This document shows, in pieces, positions 7,586 through 21,423 of a DNA stretch of 64,000 nucleotides. Source of the stretch: Massilia sp. PDC64 (GTDB taxonomy: Bacteria > Pseudomonadota > Gammaproteobacteria > Burkholderiales > Burkholderiaceae_D); the NCBI RefSeq assembly GCF_900101265.1, contig NZ_FMZS01000010.1:1-64000 (forward strand), read 5' to 3'. The notes beneath the pieces were generated by a model, which did no database searches, was not told the DNA's origin, and saw only the letters and a program-made list of their open reading frames with translations. A program made the translations under genes and the position numbers. The first letter of the stretch is position 1; each line of letters starts with the position of its first letter.

Positions 7586-8749
7586 TTGCCGCCATTTTTT
7601 TCTGGCCCAGCCGTTCCAGCCATCCTCGCTCTGGCAGACGGAACCATTTTCAAAGGATATTCGATCGGCGCCGCCGGTCACACCATCGGTGAAGTGGTCT
7701 TCAATACCGCCATCACCGGGTACCAGGAAATCCTGACCGACCCCAGCTACTCGCGTCAGATCGTCACGCTGACGTACCCCCACATCGGCAACTACGGCAT
7801 CAATGCCGAAGACGTCGAAGCGTCGAAAGTCCACGCCGCCGGCCTGATCATCCGCGACCTGCCGCTGCTGGCCTCGAACTTCCGCTCGACCCAATCGCTG
7901 TCGGACTACCTGAAGCAGGAAAACGTCGTCGCCATCGCCGGCATCGACACCCGCAAGCTGACCCGCATCCTGCGCGAGAAGGGCGCCCAGAACGGCGCGA
8001 TCCTGACCGGCACGCAGGGCAACGAACCGTCGGAAGCGCAGGCGCTGGAACTGGCGCGCTCGTTCCCGGGTCTGAACGGCATGGACCTGGCGAAGGTCGT
8101 CTCCGTCAAGGAACCGTACACGTTCGACCAGACGGAATGGAAGCTGGGCCAGGGCTACGGCAAGCAGGAGAACCCGCAGTTCCACGTCGTCGCGTTCGAC
8201 TACGGCGTCAAGCGCAACATCCTGCGCATGCTGGCCGAGCGCGGCTGCAAGATCACCGTGCTGCCGGCGCAGGCCACCGCGGAAGAAGCGCTCGCGCTGA
8301 ACCCGGACGGCATCTTCCTCGCCAACGGTCCGGGCGACCCGGCCGCGTGCGACTATGCGATCGCCGCGACGAAGAAAGTGATCGACTCGGGCATCCCGAC
8401 GTTCGGCATCTGCCTCGGCCACCAGATCATGGCGCTGGCCTCGGGCGCGAAGACCGTCAAGATGAAGTTCGGCCACCACGGCGCCAACCACCCGGTGCAG
8501 GACCTGGATTCGAAGCAGGTCCTGATCACGTCGCAGAACCACGGTTTCGCGGTCGATGCGGCCACGCTTCCGGCCAACTGCCGCGTGACCCACGTGTCGC
8601 TGTTCGACGGTTCGCTGCAGGGCTTCGAGCGCACGGACAAGCCGGCGTTCTGCTTCCAGGGCCACCCGGAAGCGTCGCCCGGCCCGACGGACGTCGCCTA
8701 CCTGTTCGACCGTTTCATCAGCAAGATGCAAGCCCACGCCAGCAAGTGA
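7586..8749 (+). CDS. carA: CarA, carbamoyl-phosphate synthase small (glutaminase) subunit
   Basis: This glutamine amidotransferase subunit releases ammonia from glutamine for CarB, feeding arginine and pyrimidine synthesis. The 387-aa protein has the N-terminal CarA domain (PAILALADGTIFKG) and a class I amidotransferase domain with nucleophile Cys in FGICLGHQIMALA and the His/Glu pair in CFQGHPEASPGP. The frame is open from 7514, but TTG 7586 is preferred because GGGAG lies six bases upstream and the protein then begins PPFFSGPAVPAILAL, as expected in Burkholderiales. TTG 7580 is an alternative. Confidence 0.95.
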   Translation: MPPFFSGPAVPAILALADGTIFKGYSIGAAGHTIGEVVFNTAITGYQEILTDPSYSRQIVTLTYPHIGNYGINAEDVEASKVHAAGLIIRDLPLLASNFRSTQSLSDYLKQENVVAIAGIDTRKLTRILREKGAQNGAILTGTQGNEPSEAQALELARSFPGLNGMDLAKVVSVKEPYTFDQTEWKLGQGYGKQENPQFHVVAFDYGVKRNILRMLAERGCKITVLPAQATAEEALALNPDGIFLANGPGDPAACDYAIAATKKVIDSGIPTFGICLGHQIMALASGAKTVKMKFGHHGANHPVQDLDSKQVLITSQNHGFAVDAATLPANCRVTHVSLFDGSLQGFERTDKPAFCFQGHPEASPGPTDVAYLFDRFISKMQAHASK

Positions 8750-8759
8750 GAAGAAATAA

Positions 8760-11990
<3,231 letters not shown>

Positions 11991-12021
11991 GCGGCAAAGC
12001 AGTACCTTAGCAGTACCTAAG

Positions 12022-12065
12022 ACCACAGAGTTCGCGCGGCTCGCGCCGTGCGGCTCTGTGGTTTT
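12022..12065 (+). terminator. Probable terminator after carB
   Basis: A 9-bp perfect stem (12022-12030 with 12054-12062) extends into a GC-rich loop and is followed by a short T run (12062-12065). It lies between carB and greA. The short U-tract suggests partial termination, with some read-through into greA. Confidence 0.6.
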
Positions 12066-12102
12066 CACTTGGTACGTCCGCAAACACTGAAAACGAGTAG
12101 CC

Positions 12103-12576
12103 ATGAACACTCCATTGACCAAATTCGGCGCCGAGAAGTTGAAGGAAGAGCTGCACCAGCTCAAGACGAAGGAACGCCGCAACGTGATCGATGCGATCGC
12201 CGAGGCGCGCTCGCACGGCGACCTGTCGGAGAACGCCGAATACGACGCCGCCAAGGAGCGCCAGGCCTTCGTCGAGGGCCGTATCGCCGAGCTGGAACAG
12301 AAACTGTCCACCGCGCAGATCATCGACCCGGCCACGCTGGATGCGGAAGGCCGCGTCGTGTTCGCTTCGACCGTCGACCTCGAAGACCTCGAGAACGGCC
12401 AGAAGGTCACCTACCAGATCGTCGGCATCGATGAAGCCGACCTCAAGGAGAACAAGGTCTCCGTCACCTCGCCGATCGCGCGCGCGCTGATCGGCAAATA
12501 CGCCGGCGACGTGGTCGAAGTGCAGGCCCCGTCCGGTCCGCGCGAATACGAAATCCTGGAAGTCCGCTACGTTTAA
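12103..12576 (+). CDS. greA: GreA, transcription elongation factor
   Basis: This 157-aa factor enters the RNA polymerase secondary channel and stimulates cleavage of backtracked RNA. An N-terminal coiled coil (residues 1-75) carries the tip motif with acidic residues in GDLSENAEYDAAKE, and a C-terminal FKBP-like globular domain contains SPIARALIGKYAGD and ends in EYEILEVRYV. Length and motifs are complete. It follows carB after a weak terminator. Confidence 0.96.
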   Translation: MNTPLTKFGAEKLKEELHQLKTKERRNVIDAIAEARSHGDLSENAEYDAAKERQAFVEGRIAELEQKLSTAQIIDPATLDAEGRVVFASTVDLEDLENGQKVTYQIVGIDEADLKENKVSVTSPIARALIGKYAGDVVEVQAPSGPREYEILEVRYV

Positions 12577-12598
12577 GTCAGCGCATCATAAGCTCGAC

Positions 12599-13042
12599 AT
12601 GATGCTCGCCAACGCGCGCCTGCTGCTGGCCGCCCTGTGGGCCGGCAGCGTGTGGGCCGTCAGCTACCTGGCCGCGCCGAGCGCGTTCGCCGTGCTCGAC
12701 AGCACGCAGGCCGGCAACGTCGTCGGCGTCATGCTGACGCGCTCGGCCTGGCTCGCGATCGCGCTGGCCGTGCTGCTGGCGCTGCTGACGTCGCGTGCGA
12801 CCGACCTCGATGCGCGGCGCAGGCGCTGGCTGTACGGGCTGATCGCAGGCATGCTGGCGTGCAGCCTCGTCGTCTACCTGGGCCTGCAGCCGATGATGGC
12901 GGCGATCCGCGAGGCGGCCGGGCCGGCCGGCGTGCGGGCGTCGCCCCAGTGGGGCACGTTCGCGGCGCTGCACGGGGTGTCGCAGGTGTTGTACCTGGCC
13001 GAAAGCATCCTCGGTGCGATGTTGGTCGTGAAGGCCCGCTGA
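12599..13042 (+). CDS. DUF4149 membrane protein
   Basis: This 147-aa integral membrane protein has about four hydrophobic spans. Its opening LLLAALWAGSVWAVSYLAAP and closing Gly/Ala-rich span with ALHGVSQVLYLAESILG resemble the DUF4149 (TMEM205-like) family that often follows greA in betaproteobacteria. Function is unknown. Two adjacent ATG codons (12599, 12602) could serve as start. It is 22 bp after greA, probably co-transcribed, and ends at a bidirectional terminator shared with yhbY. Confidence 0.82.
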   Translation: MMLANARLLLAALWAGSVWAVSYLAAPSAFAVLDSTQAGNVVGVMLTRSAWLAIALAVLLALLTSRATDLDARRRRWLYGLIAGMLACSLVVYLGLQPMMAAIREAAGPAGVRASPQWGTFAALHGVSQVLYLAESILGAMLVVKAR

Positions 13043-13053
13043 GGCATAAAAAA

Positions 13054-13080
13054 AACCGGGGCAACGGCCCCGGTTAATTT
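13054..13080. terminator. Bidirectional terminator between DUF4149 gene and yhbY
   Basis: AACCGGGGC (13054-13062) pairs with GCCCCGGTT (13067-13075) across a 4-nt loop. An A run precedes it and a T-rich tract follows it, so it can terminate both converging transcripts. Confidence 0.88.
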
Positions 13081-13094
13081 TTGGTGAATACGGC

Positions 13095-13562
13095 TTATTT
13101 CAGGGCCGTCTTCTTGGTACTGCTCTGGCGCGCCTTGGCGCGCTTGATGTTGCCGCCCTGGGTGACGCGCTCGTTGCCTTTCAGCAGGACCTTGGTCACG
13201 GAAGGCTTCTTGGTGCCGCTCGGGCTCGGCTTGACGATGGTGACTTCGCGCAGGCCCTTGCCGGCCTTCGTCGAACGTTCCTTGGCGGCTTCCTTCTTCG
13301 GACGGTACAGCACGAGCAGCTTGCCGATGTGCTGGACGGGCGCGGCGTCGAGTTCCTCGCAGATGCGTTCGTAGATCGCGATGCGCTCTTCGCGGTCGTC
13401 GCCGAACACGCGTACCTTGATGAGGCCGTGTGCGTCGAGGCTGGACGAGATTTCCTTCAGGACGGCCTCGGTCAGGCCGTCTGCGCCGATCATGACGACA
13501 GGATTGAGGCCGTGGGCTTCCGCACGCAGCGCTGCACGCTCGACCGGTGTAAGTTTGATCAT
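13095..13562 (-). CDS. yhbY: YhbY-family ribosome-associated RNA-binding protein
   Basis: This 155-aa protein begins with a CRS1-YhbY (CRM) RNA-binding domain at residues 1-97, including the conserved GxxG-type loop near GADGLT and LIKVRVFG. The family associates with pre-50S ribosomal particles. The C-terminal 55 residues form a basic Lys/Ser/Thr-rich tail absent from the roughly 97-aa E. coli protein; such tails are common in this order. It is divergent from rlmE, another 23S rRNA maturation gene, with only 43 bp between the starts. Confidence 0.92.
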   Translation of the reverse strand: MIKLTPVERAALRAEAHGLNPVVMIGADGLTEAVLKEISSSLDAHGLIKVRVFGDDREERIAIYERICEELDAAPVQHIGKLLVLYRPKKEAAKERSTKAGKGLREVTIVKPSPSGTKKPSVTKVLLKGNERVTQGGNIKRAKARQSSTKKTALK

Positions 13563-13571
13563 GATGTTATT

Positions 13572-13599
13572 TTGAGATACCTATTAAAAGCAGTATTTT
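13572..13599 (+). promoter_or_regulatory. Putative rlmE promoter with no 5' leader
   Basis: TTGAGA (13572-13577) and TATTTT (13594-13599) are separated by 16 bp. The predicted start point falls at or next to the rlmE ATG at 13606, and no Shine-Dalgarno sequence is visible. Confidence 0.45.
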
Positions 13600-13605
13600 A
13601 CGCGA

Positions 13606-14253
13606 ATGGCCAAGAACAAATTCAATAAAAACTGGATCCACGATCACATCAACGATCCGTATGTCAAATTGGCACAGAAAGAGGGCTACCGGGCCCGTGC
13701 GGCCTACAAACTGAAGGAAATCGACGAAAGCGAAAAGCTCATCAAGCCGGGCCAGGTGATCGTCGATCTCGGCTGCACCCCCGGCAGCTGGGGCCAGTAC
13801 ACGCGGCGCAAGCTGGCGGGCGGCGACGAGGGCGGCATCAAGGGCACGATGATTGGCCTGGACATCCTGCCGATGGAGCCGATTGCAGACATGCATTTTA
13901 TCCAGGGCGATTTCCGCGAGCAGGAGGTGCTCGACGAGCTGGCCGGCGTTCTCGAAGGCCGCATGGCCGACCTCGTGCTGTCCGACATGGCGCCGAACCT
14001 GTCCGGCATTCCCACTGCCGATGCGGCGCGCATGGAGGATTTGATCGATCTCGCTATTGAGTTCTCTCAAATGCACCTCAAACCTTCGGGGGCATTGTTA
14101 GTGAAATGCTTTAAGGACATGGGGTTTACCCAGATCCTGGAGAAGTTCCGCACCGAATTCAAGGTCGTCAAACAGATCAAACCGAAGGCCAGCCGCGACA
14201 AATCGTCGGAAATTTTCCTGCTGGGGCGCGGTCTGAAGAATCCGGCTTCCTGA
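13606..14253 (+). CDS. rlmE: RlmE (FtsJ/RrmJ), 23S rRNA U2552 2'-O-methyltransferase
   Basis: This 215-aa SAM-dependent methyltransferase modifies U2552 of 23S rRNA late in 50S assembly. Motif I is VIVDLGCTPGSW. The K-D-K-E catalytic set is visible as Lys in ARAAYKLKEID, Asp in LSDMAPN, Lys in LLVKCFK and Glu in SSEIFLLG. It lies upstream of ftsH, the conserved ftsJ-ftsH order. ATG 13606 is the only good start and lacks an obvious ribosome binding site. Confidence 0.96.
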   Translation: MAKNKFNKNWIHDHINDPYVKLAQKEGYRARAAYKLKEIDESEKLIKPGQVIVDLGCTPGSWGQYTRRKLAGGDEGGIKGTMIGLDILPMEPIADMHFIQGDFREQEVLDELAGVLEGRMADLVLSDMAPNLSGIPTADAARMEDLIDLAIEFSQMHLKPSGALLVKCFKDMGFTQILEKFRTEFKVVKQIKPKASRDKSSEIFLLGRGLKNPAS

Positions 14254-14476
14254 AACTGCGAAAATCGACGGAGATGCCCTTGATTTCCTGCGGTGCAACC
14301 GCACATCAGCAAAGGACAGCCACGTCTGTGTACATGATGGCTGCGCAACGGAAATAAAAACCGGCTATAGTGGAGCATAGGCACTATGGCGGTCGTGCGT
14401 GGCACGGGCTGCTTATTGCGGTAAAATCTGCCTTTGAAAAAATGGGAAAAGATGCGTTCGCATCAGAGGAGTCTTC

Positions 14477-16360
<1,884 letters not shown>

Positions 16361-16383
16361 TCGCCGCGTCATAGCGACTTACG

Positions 16384-16410
16384 AAAGGCACCCCGAGCGG
16401 GTGCCTTTTT
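16384..16410 (+). terminator. Rho-independent terminator after ftsH
   Basis: A 10-bp stem AAAGGCACCC (16384-16393) with GGGTGCCTTT (16399-16408), a 5-nt loop and a T tail lie 23 bp past the ftsH stop. Confidence 0.9.
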
Positions 16411-16436
16411 ATTCTTCAATCCGTTGGCTTTTCGTC

Positions 16437-17279
16437 ATGCGTCAATACCTGCAGTGTGGCCGTTTCGGCTATAACCTCGCCCAGCGGCCGCTGGTCATGG
16501 GCATCCTCAACGTCACCCCCGATTCCTTTTCCGACGGCGGCCGCTACCAGGCCCTCGAATTCGCCGTGGAGCGGGCCGAGCAGATGATCAAGGACGGCGT
16601 CGACATCATCGACATCGGGGGCGAATCGACGCGTCCGGGCTCGCCCAGCGTCCCCGTCGACGAAGAACTGCGCCGCGTCATGCCGGCGATCTACGCGTTG
16701 CGCGAACTGGGCTACCCGCTGTCGATCGATACGTGCAAGCCGGAAGTGATGCGCGAGGCGATCATCGCCGGCGCCGACATGATCAACGACATCAACGGTT
16801 TCCAGGCGCCCGGCGCCATCGAGGCCGTGAAGGACAGCGACTGCGGGCTGTGCGTGATGCACATGCAGGGCACCCCGCAGGACATGCAGGCCCAGCCCGA
16901 GTATGACGACGTCGTCGCAGACGTGATCGCCTTCCTGCGCGAGCGATGCGACGCCCTGCTGGCTGCGGGCGTGGCGCGCGAACGTATCACGATTGATCCC
17001 GGATTTGGTTTTGGGAAGAGTGTCGAGCATAATTATGCTTTGCTCCGAAGCATAAACCGCATGGAAAGTGAACTGGGGCTACCCGTACTCGCGGGACTGT
17101 CGCGCAAATCGATGATCGGCGCCGTGACGGGCCGCAGCGTGGAGCAGCGGCTGGCCGGCAGCCTGGCCGGGGCGCTTGCTGCGGTAGCGCAGGGTGCGCG
17201 GATCGTGCGGGTCCATGATGTGGCAGAGACGGTGGATGCGCTGAAGGTCTGGCAAATGGCCACTACGAATAATCAATAG
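16437..17279 (+). CDS. folP: FolP, dihydropteroate synthase
   Basis: This enzyme condenses p-aminobenzoate with dihydropterin pyrophosphate in folate synthesis and is the sulfonamide target. The 280-aa TIM barrel has the pterin signatures VMGILNVTPDSFSDGG and DIIDIGGESTRPG, plus FGFGKSVEHN and AGLSRKSMIG. The frame is open from 16401, but that codon is inside the ftsH terminator stem, so ATG 16437 is the likely start. It is followed 18 bp later by glmM, the usual folP-glmM pair. Confidence 0.96.
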   Translation: MRQYLQCGRFGYNLAQRPLVMGILNVTPDSFSDGGRYQALEFAVERAEQMIKDGVDIIDIGGESTRPGSPSVPVDEELRRVMPAIYALRELGYPLSIDTCKPEVMREAIIAGADMINDINGFQAPGAIEAVKDSDCGLCVMHMQGTPQDMQAQPEYDDVVADVIAFLRERCDALLAAGVARERITIDPGFGFGKSVEHNYALLRSINRMESELGLPVLAGLSRKSMIGAVTGRSVEQRLAGSLAGALAAVAQGARIVRVHDVAETVDALKVWQMATTNNQ

Positions 17280-17297
17280 ACGAAGAGAATTTAATTA

Positions 17298-18638
<1,341 letters not shown>

Positions 18639-18662
18639 CCGTCCGCAGGGCCGGGGGCTTCA

Positions 18663-18691
18663 TTGACGCCTCCCGCCCGGCGGGGTATGAT
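18663..18691 (+). promoter_or_regulatory. Sigma70 promoter of tRNA-Pro
   Basis: TTGACG (18663-18668) and TATGAT (18686-18691) have a 17-bp GC-rich spacer. The predicted start near 18698 is just before the tRNA 5' end. Confidence 0.85.
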
Positions 18692-18700
18692 CGTCCCAAT

Positions 18701-18777
18701 CGGAGTGTAGCGCAGCCCGGTAGCGCACCTGCTTTGGGAGCAGGGGGTCCAAGGTTCGAATCCTTGTACTCCGACCA
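18701..18777 (+). tRNA. tRNA-Pro, anticodon TGG
   Basis: A 77-nt cloverleaf: acceptor CGGAGTG with TACTCCG (one G-U pair), anticodon loop TTTGGGA with TGG, T-arm GGTTCGAATCC, discriminator A and encoded CCA at 18775-18777. A close promoter and a downstream hairpin frame it as its own unit. Confidence 0.97.
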
Positions 18778-18785
18778 CCGTTTGC

Positions 18786-18815
18786 AAACGGGCTGTCCTC
18801 GACGGCCCGTTTTCA
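18786..18815 (+). terminator. Terminator between tRNA-Pro and tRNA-Arg
   Basis: AAACGGGC (18786-18793) pairs with GCCCGTTT (18805-18812) and runs into TTTTC. It sits 9 bp after the tRNA-Pro CCA, so the two tRNA genes may be mostly separate transcripts. Confidence 0.75.
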
Positions 18816-18829
18816 TTTATGAAGCCATA

Positions 18830-18906
<77 letters not shown>

Positions 18907-18996
18907 TCCCCCCATCCTTTCATTGACTGCAGGCTAGCGAACGCCGGCGTGCCCACCCCCATGCTAGTCTTGACTCGACATTGGCGAGGAGGGGAT

Positions 18997-19932
18997 ATGG
19001 TATTGGTTCGGGTTGTGTTGATGATGGCGCTGTTCCTGTCGGGCTGCGTGGTCGCAAGCGCGCAAACGAAGGCGCCGGAATCCGCGACCCTGGCGCTCAG
19101 GCTTCCGCCGGGCGCCGCGCCGCTTGCGGCGAACGGCACCGTCCAGTTCATCGGCACCGCGACGGTGCTGATCCGCTACCAGGGCTTCACGATCCTCACG
19201 GACCCCAATTTCCTGCACAAGGGCGACCACGTGCACCTTGGCTACGGCATCACCTCCGAGCGCCTGACGAATCCCGCTTTGAATCTCGAGCAATTGCCTC
19301 CGATCGATCTCGTCGTGCTGTCGCACTTGCACGAAGATCACTTCGACAAGCTCGTGCAGGAAAAACTCGACAAGAACATTCCCATCATTACGACCAAGTC
19401 GGCAGCGAAAAAGCTCAAGGACATGGGGTTCCAGCGCACGTTCGGCCTGTCGACGTGGGACCGGATCGACATCGAAAAAGGCGAGGCCCGGCTGCGCATC
19501 ACGGCGGCGCCTGGCCGCCACGGCAAGGCGGGCATGCAGGCGCTGCTGCCGTCCGTGATGGGGTCGGTACTCGACTTCGGTCCGAACACGGCAGCGCCGA
19601 GCTATCGCATGTATATCAGCGGCGACACGTTGATCTACGACGACCTGAAGGCAATTCCGCAGCGGTTTCCCGGCGTCGACCTCGCGTTGCTGCACCTGGG
19701 CGGTACGCGCATCCTGGGCGTGTTCAAGGTCACGATGGACGGCAAGGACGGCGTGACCCTGATGCAGATCGTCCAACCGAAAAAGGCGATTCCCATCCAT
19801 TACGACGACTACGACGTGTTCAAGTCGCCGTTGTCGGACTTCGCGCAGGAAGTGAAGACGGCCGGGCTCGACCAGCAGGTCGTCTACCTGGCGCATGGCG
19901 AGACCTACACCTTCGCGCCCAGCGAACACTAA
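18997..19932 (+). CDS. Metallo-beta-lactamase-fold lipoprotein (UlaG-like)
   Basis: This 311-aa protein begins with a lipobox LSGC (Cys17), predicting a membrane-anchored periplasmic protein. The metal site SHLHEDHFD (His110, His112, Asp114, His115) and later ISGDT and PIHYDDYD are typical of the UlaG-like branch of the metallo-beta-lactamase fold, which includes lactonases, nucleases and phospholipid-cleaving enzymes. ATG 18997 with GAGGAGGGG just upstream is preferred over a GTG at 18949. The substrate is unknown. It converges with the next gene, with 3 bp between the stops. Confidence 0.85.
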   Translation: MVLVRVVLMMALFLSGCVVASAQTKAPESATLALRLPPGAAPLAANGTVQFIGTATVLIRYQGFTILTDPNFLHKGDHVHLGYGITSERLTNPALNLEQLPPIDLVVLSHLHEDHFDKLVQEKLDKNIPIITTKSAAKKLKDMGFQRTFGLSTWDRIDIEKGEARLRITAAPGRHGKAGMQALLPSVMGSVLDFGPNTAAPSYRMYISGDTLIYDDLKAIPQRFPGVDLALLHLGGTRILGVFKVTMDGKDGVTLMQIVQPKKAIPIHYDDYDVFKSPLSDFAQEVKTAGLDQQVVYLAHGETYTFAPSEH

Positions 19933-19935
19933 CGA

Positions 19936-21237
19936 TTACTCGCGCTCTTCGGTGCGCGGCGCCATGGTCGCGTCCTCGTCGAACGGCCAGCCGCTGGGCG
20001 GCGGTACGTGGCGCTGGAATTCGTGCGGCATCACGATCGGCACCTGCAGGCAGACGCTTTGCGTCGGCAGCACTTCCATCCAGGCCCGCACGAGCTCCTT
20101 GTAGGCGATGCCGACGGGACGGATCTTGCGGTCGAGGTCGAACAGACCCAGCGCATTGACGTTGCCGTTGTTTTCGCGCAGGGCCGTGTCCCAGTCGACC
20201 TGGTCCGTCAGCGAATACCACGTGAAACCGACGAGGGGCACGCCGTTGTTGCGCACGCGCAGGACGTTCGCCCATTCCTTGCGCAGCCAGTGCACGGCCT
20301 CGTCGCCGCGCGGTCCTTCGCACAGATTCGTTTCCGTGTGCATCACGGGCAGGCGGTAGCGGTTGTAGTACTGGTGCGTGATGACGGCGTAGCCGAAGAT
20401 TTCTCCCGCCGCGCGCGTGAGCCCGTCTGCAGACACGTAGTGCTCGTTGGTCTGGTAATAATCGTTGCCCATGATGCAGTGGTGCTTCAGATTATTGTTC
20501 AGGAAGAAGTGATACTCCTCGCGCGTCATGCCGTTGTCCATCATGTATTCGTACATTTCCGAATCGACGCGGCGGCCGTAATTCAGGTCCAGCGAGAGGA
20601 AGCGGCGCGCGTTGTACAGCTCGGCCGGACCGATGGCGGATGGACTTTCGGCGTGGAAGTATTCCGTCGATTCGCTTTGTACGAACAGGGCATCGGGACG
20701 CACTTGCAGGATCGCATGCATGGCCAGGATGTTCGCCTTGACGAGGTTCTTCGTCGCCGTGATGAAGGCGCGGTCCGTCGTCATCTGCTCGTTCCACCAG
20801 CCGTACAGGGCGGAGAAGAGGGCGCAGATCGACATCTCGTTGATCGGCGTGTACAGCTGCAGCCACGGGTAGCGTCGTGCGAACGTGCCGGCATAGTCGG
20901 CGAACAACTCGGGAAAATCCGGATTCTGGAAGTTGCCGATCCAGTCGGGCACGCCGAAGTGGCACAGGTCGACGATCGATGCGATGTTGCGCTGGCGCAG
21001 GTCGTTGAGGGTCAGGTCCGCGAATTCCCAGTCGTAGCGCTTGGGCCCGAGCCACGTCTTGTGCAAGGGCGGGCCGTAGCGCAGGACTTTCAGGCCGAGT
21101 TCCTGCACGAGGTCGAAATCCGTGCGCCAATATTTGTAGTGGCCACACTTTTCCATCTCGTCCATGCGTACGCGACCGTTCTCGATCGTGGGGATACTGT
21201 TTTCGATGCCCGTAGCGAAAATAAATCCTGGAGACAT
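19936..21237 (-). CDS. Glycoside hydrolase family 1-like protein
   Basis: This 433-aa TIM-barrel protein has a GH1-like layout. The acid/base is in LYTPINEMS (Glu134) and the nucleophile in PVMHTETNLCEG (Glu302). Other GH1-type features are HFGVPDW, GWWNEQ and FTWYSLTDQVDW near the C-terminus. No signal peptide is seen, so it is probably cytoplasmic. ATG at 21237 is preferred because AGAGG lies five bases upstream; an ATG at 21270 would add 11 residues. It may be a beta-glycosidase; the sugar specificity cannot be read from sequence. Confidence 0.8.
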   Translation of the reverse strand: MSPGFIFATGIENSIPTIENGRVRMDEMEKCGHYKYWRTDFDLVQELGLKVLRYGPPLHKTWLGPKRYDWEFADLTLNDLRQRNIASIVDLCHFGVPDWIGNFQNPDFPELFADYAGTFARRYPWLQLYTPINEMSICALFSALYGWWNEQMTTDRAFITATKNLVKANILAMHAILQVRPDALFVQSESTEYFHAESPSAIGPAELYNARRFLSLDLNYGRRVDSEMYEYMMDNGMTREEYHFFLNNNLKHHCIMGNDYYQTNEHYVSADGLTRAAGEIFGYAVITHQYYNRYRLPVMHTETNLCEGPRGDEAVHWLRKEWANVLRVRNNGVPLVGFTWYSLTDQVDWDTALRENNGNVNALGLFDLDRKIRPVGIAYKELVRAWMEVLPTQSVCLQVPIVMPHEFQRHVPPPSGWPFDEDATMAPRTEERE

Positions 21238-21423
21238 GCGAACCTCTGGCTGCTGATCGGTCCAATTCATTGTAGCCGGGATTGCAAACAGCGTTCCGAA
21301 CCGTGCGCGCCCCCCGATTTGTGTGCGCCCCAGTTGTGCGCTGCCCCTTTACTGTCGCGTGTAAGCTGTGCTATCAATCCAGCAACATTTCATATCTTCA
21401 TCTCCTGACGCGACTGGACCAGC

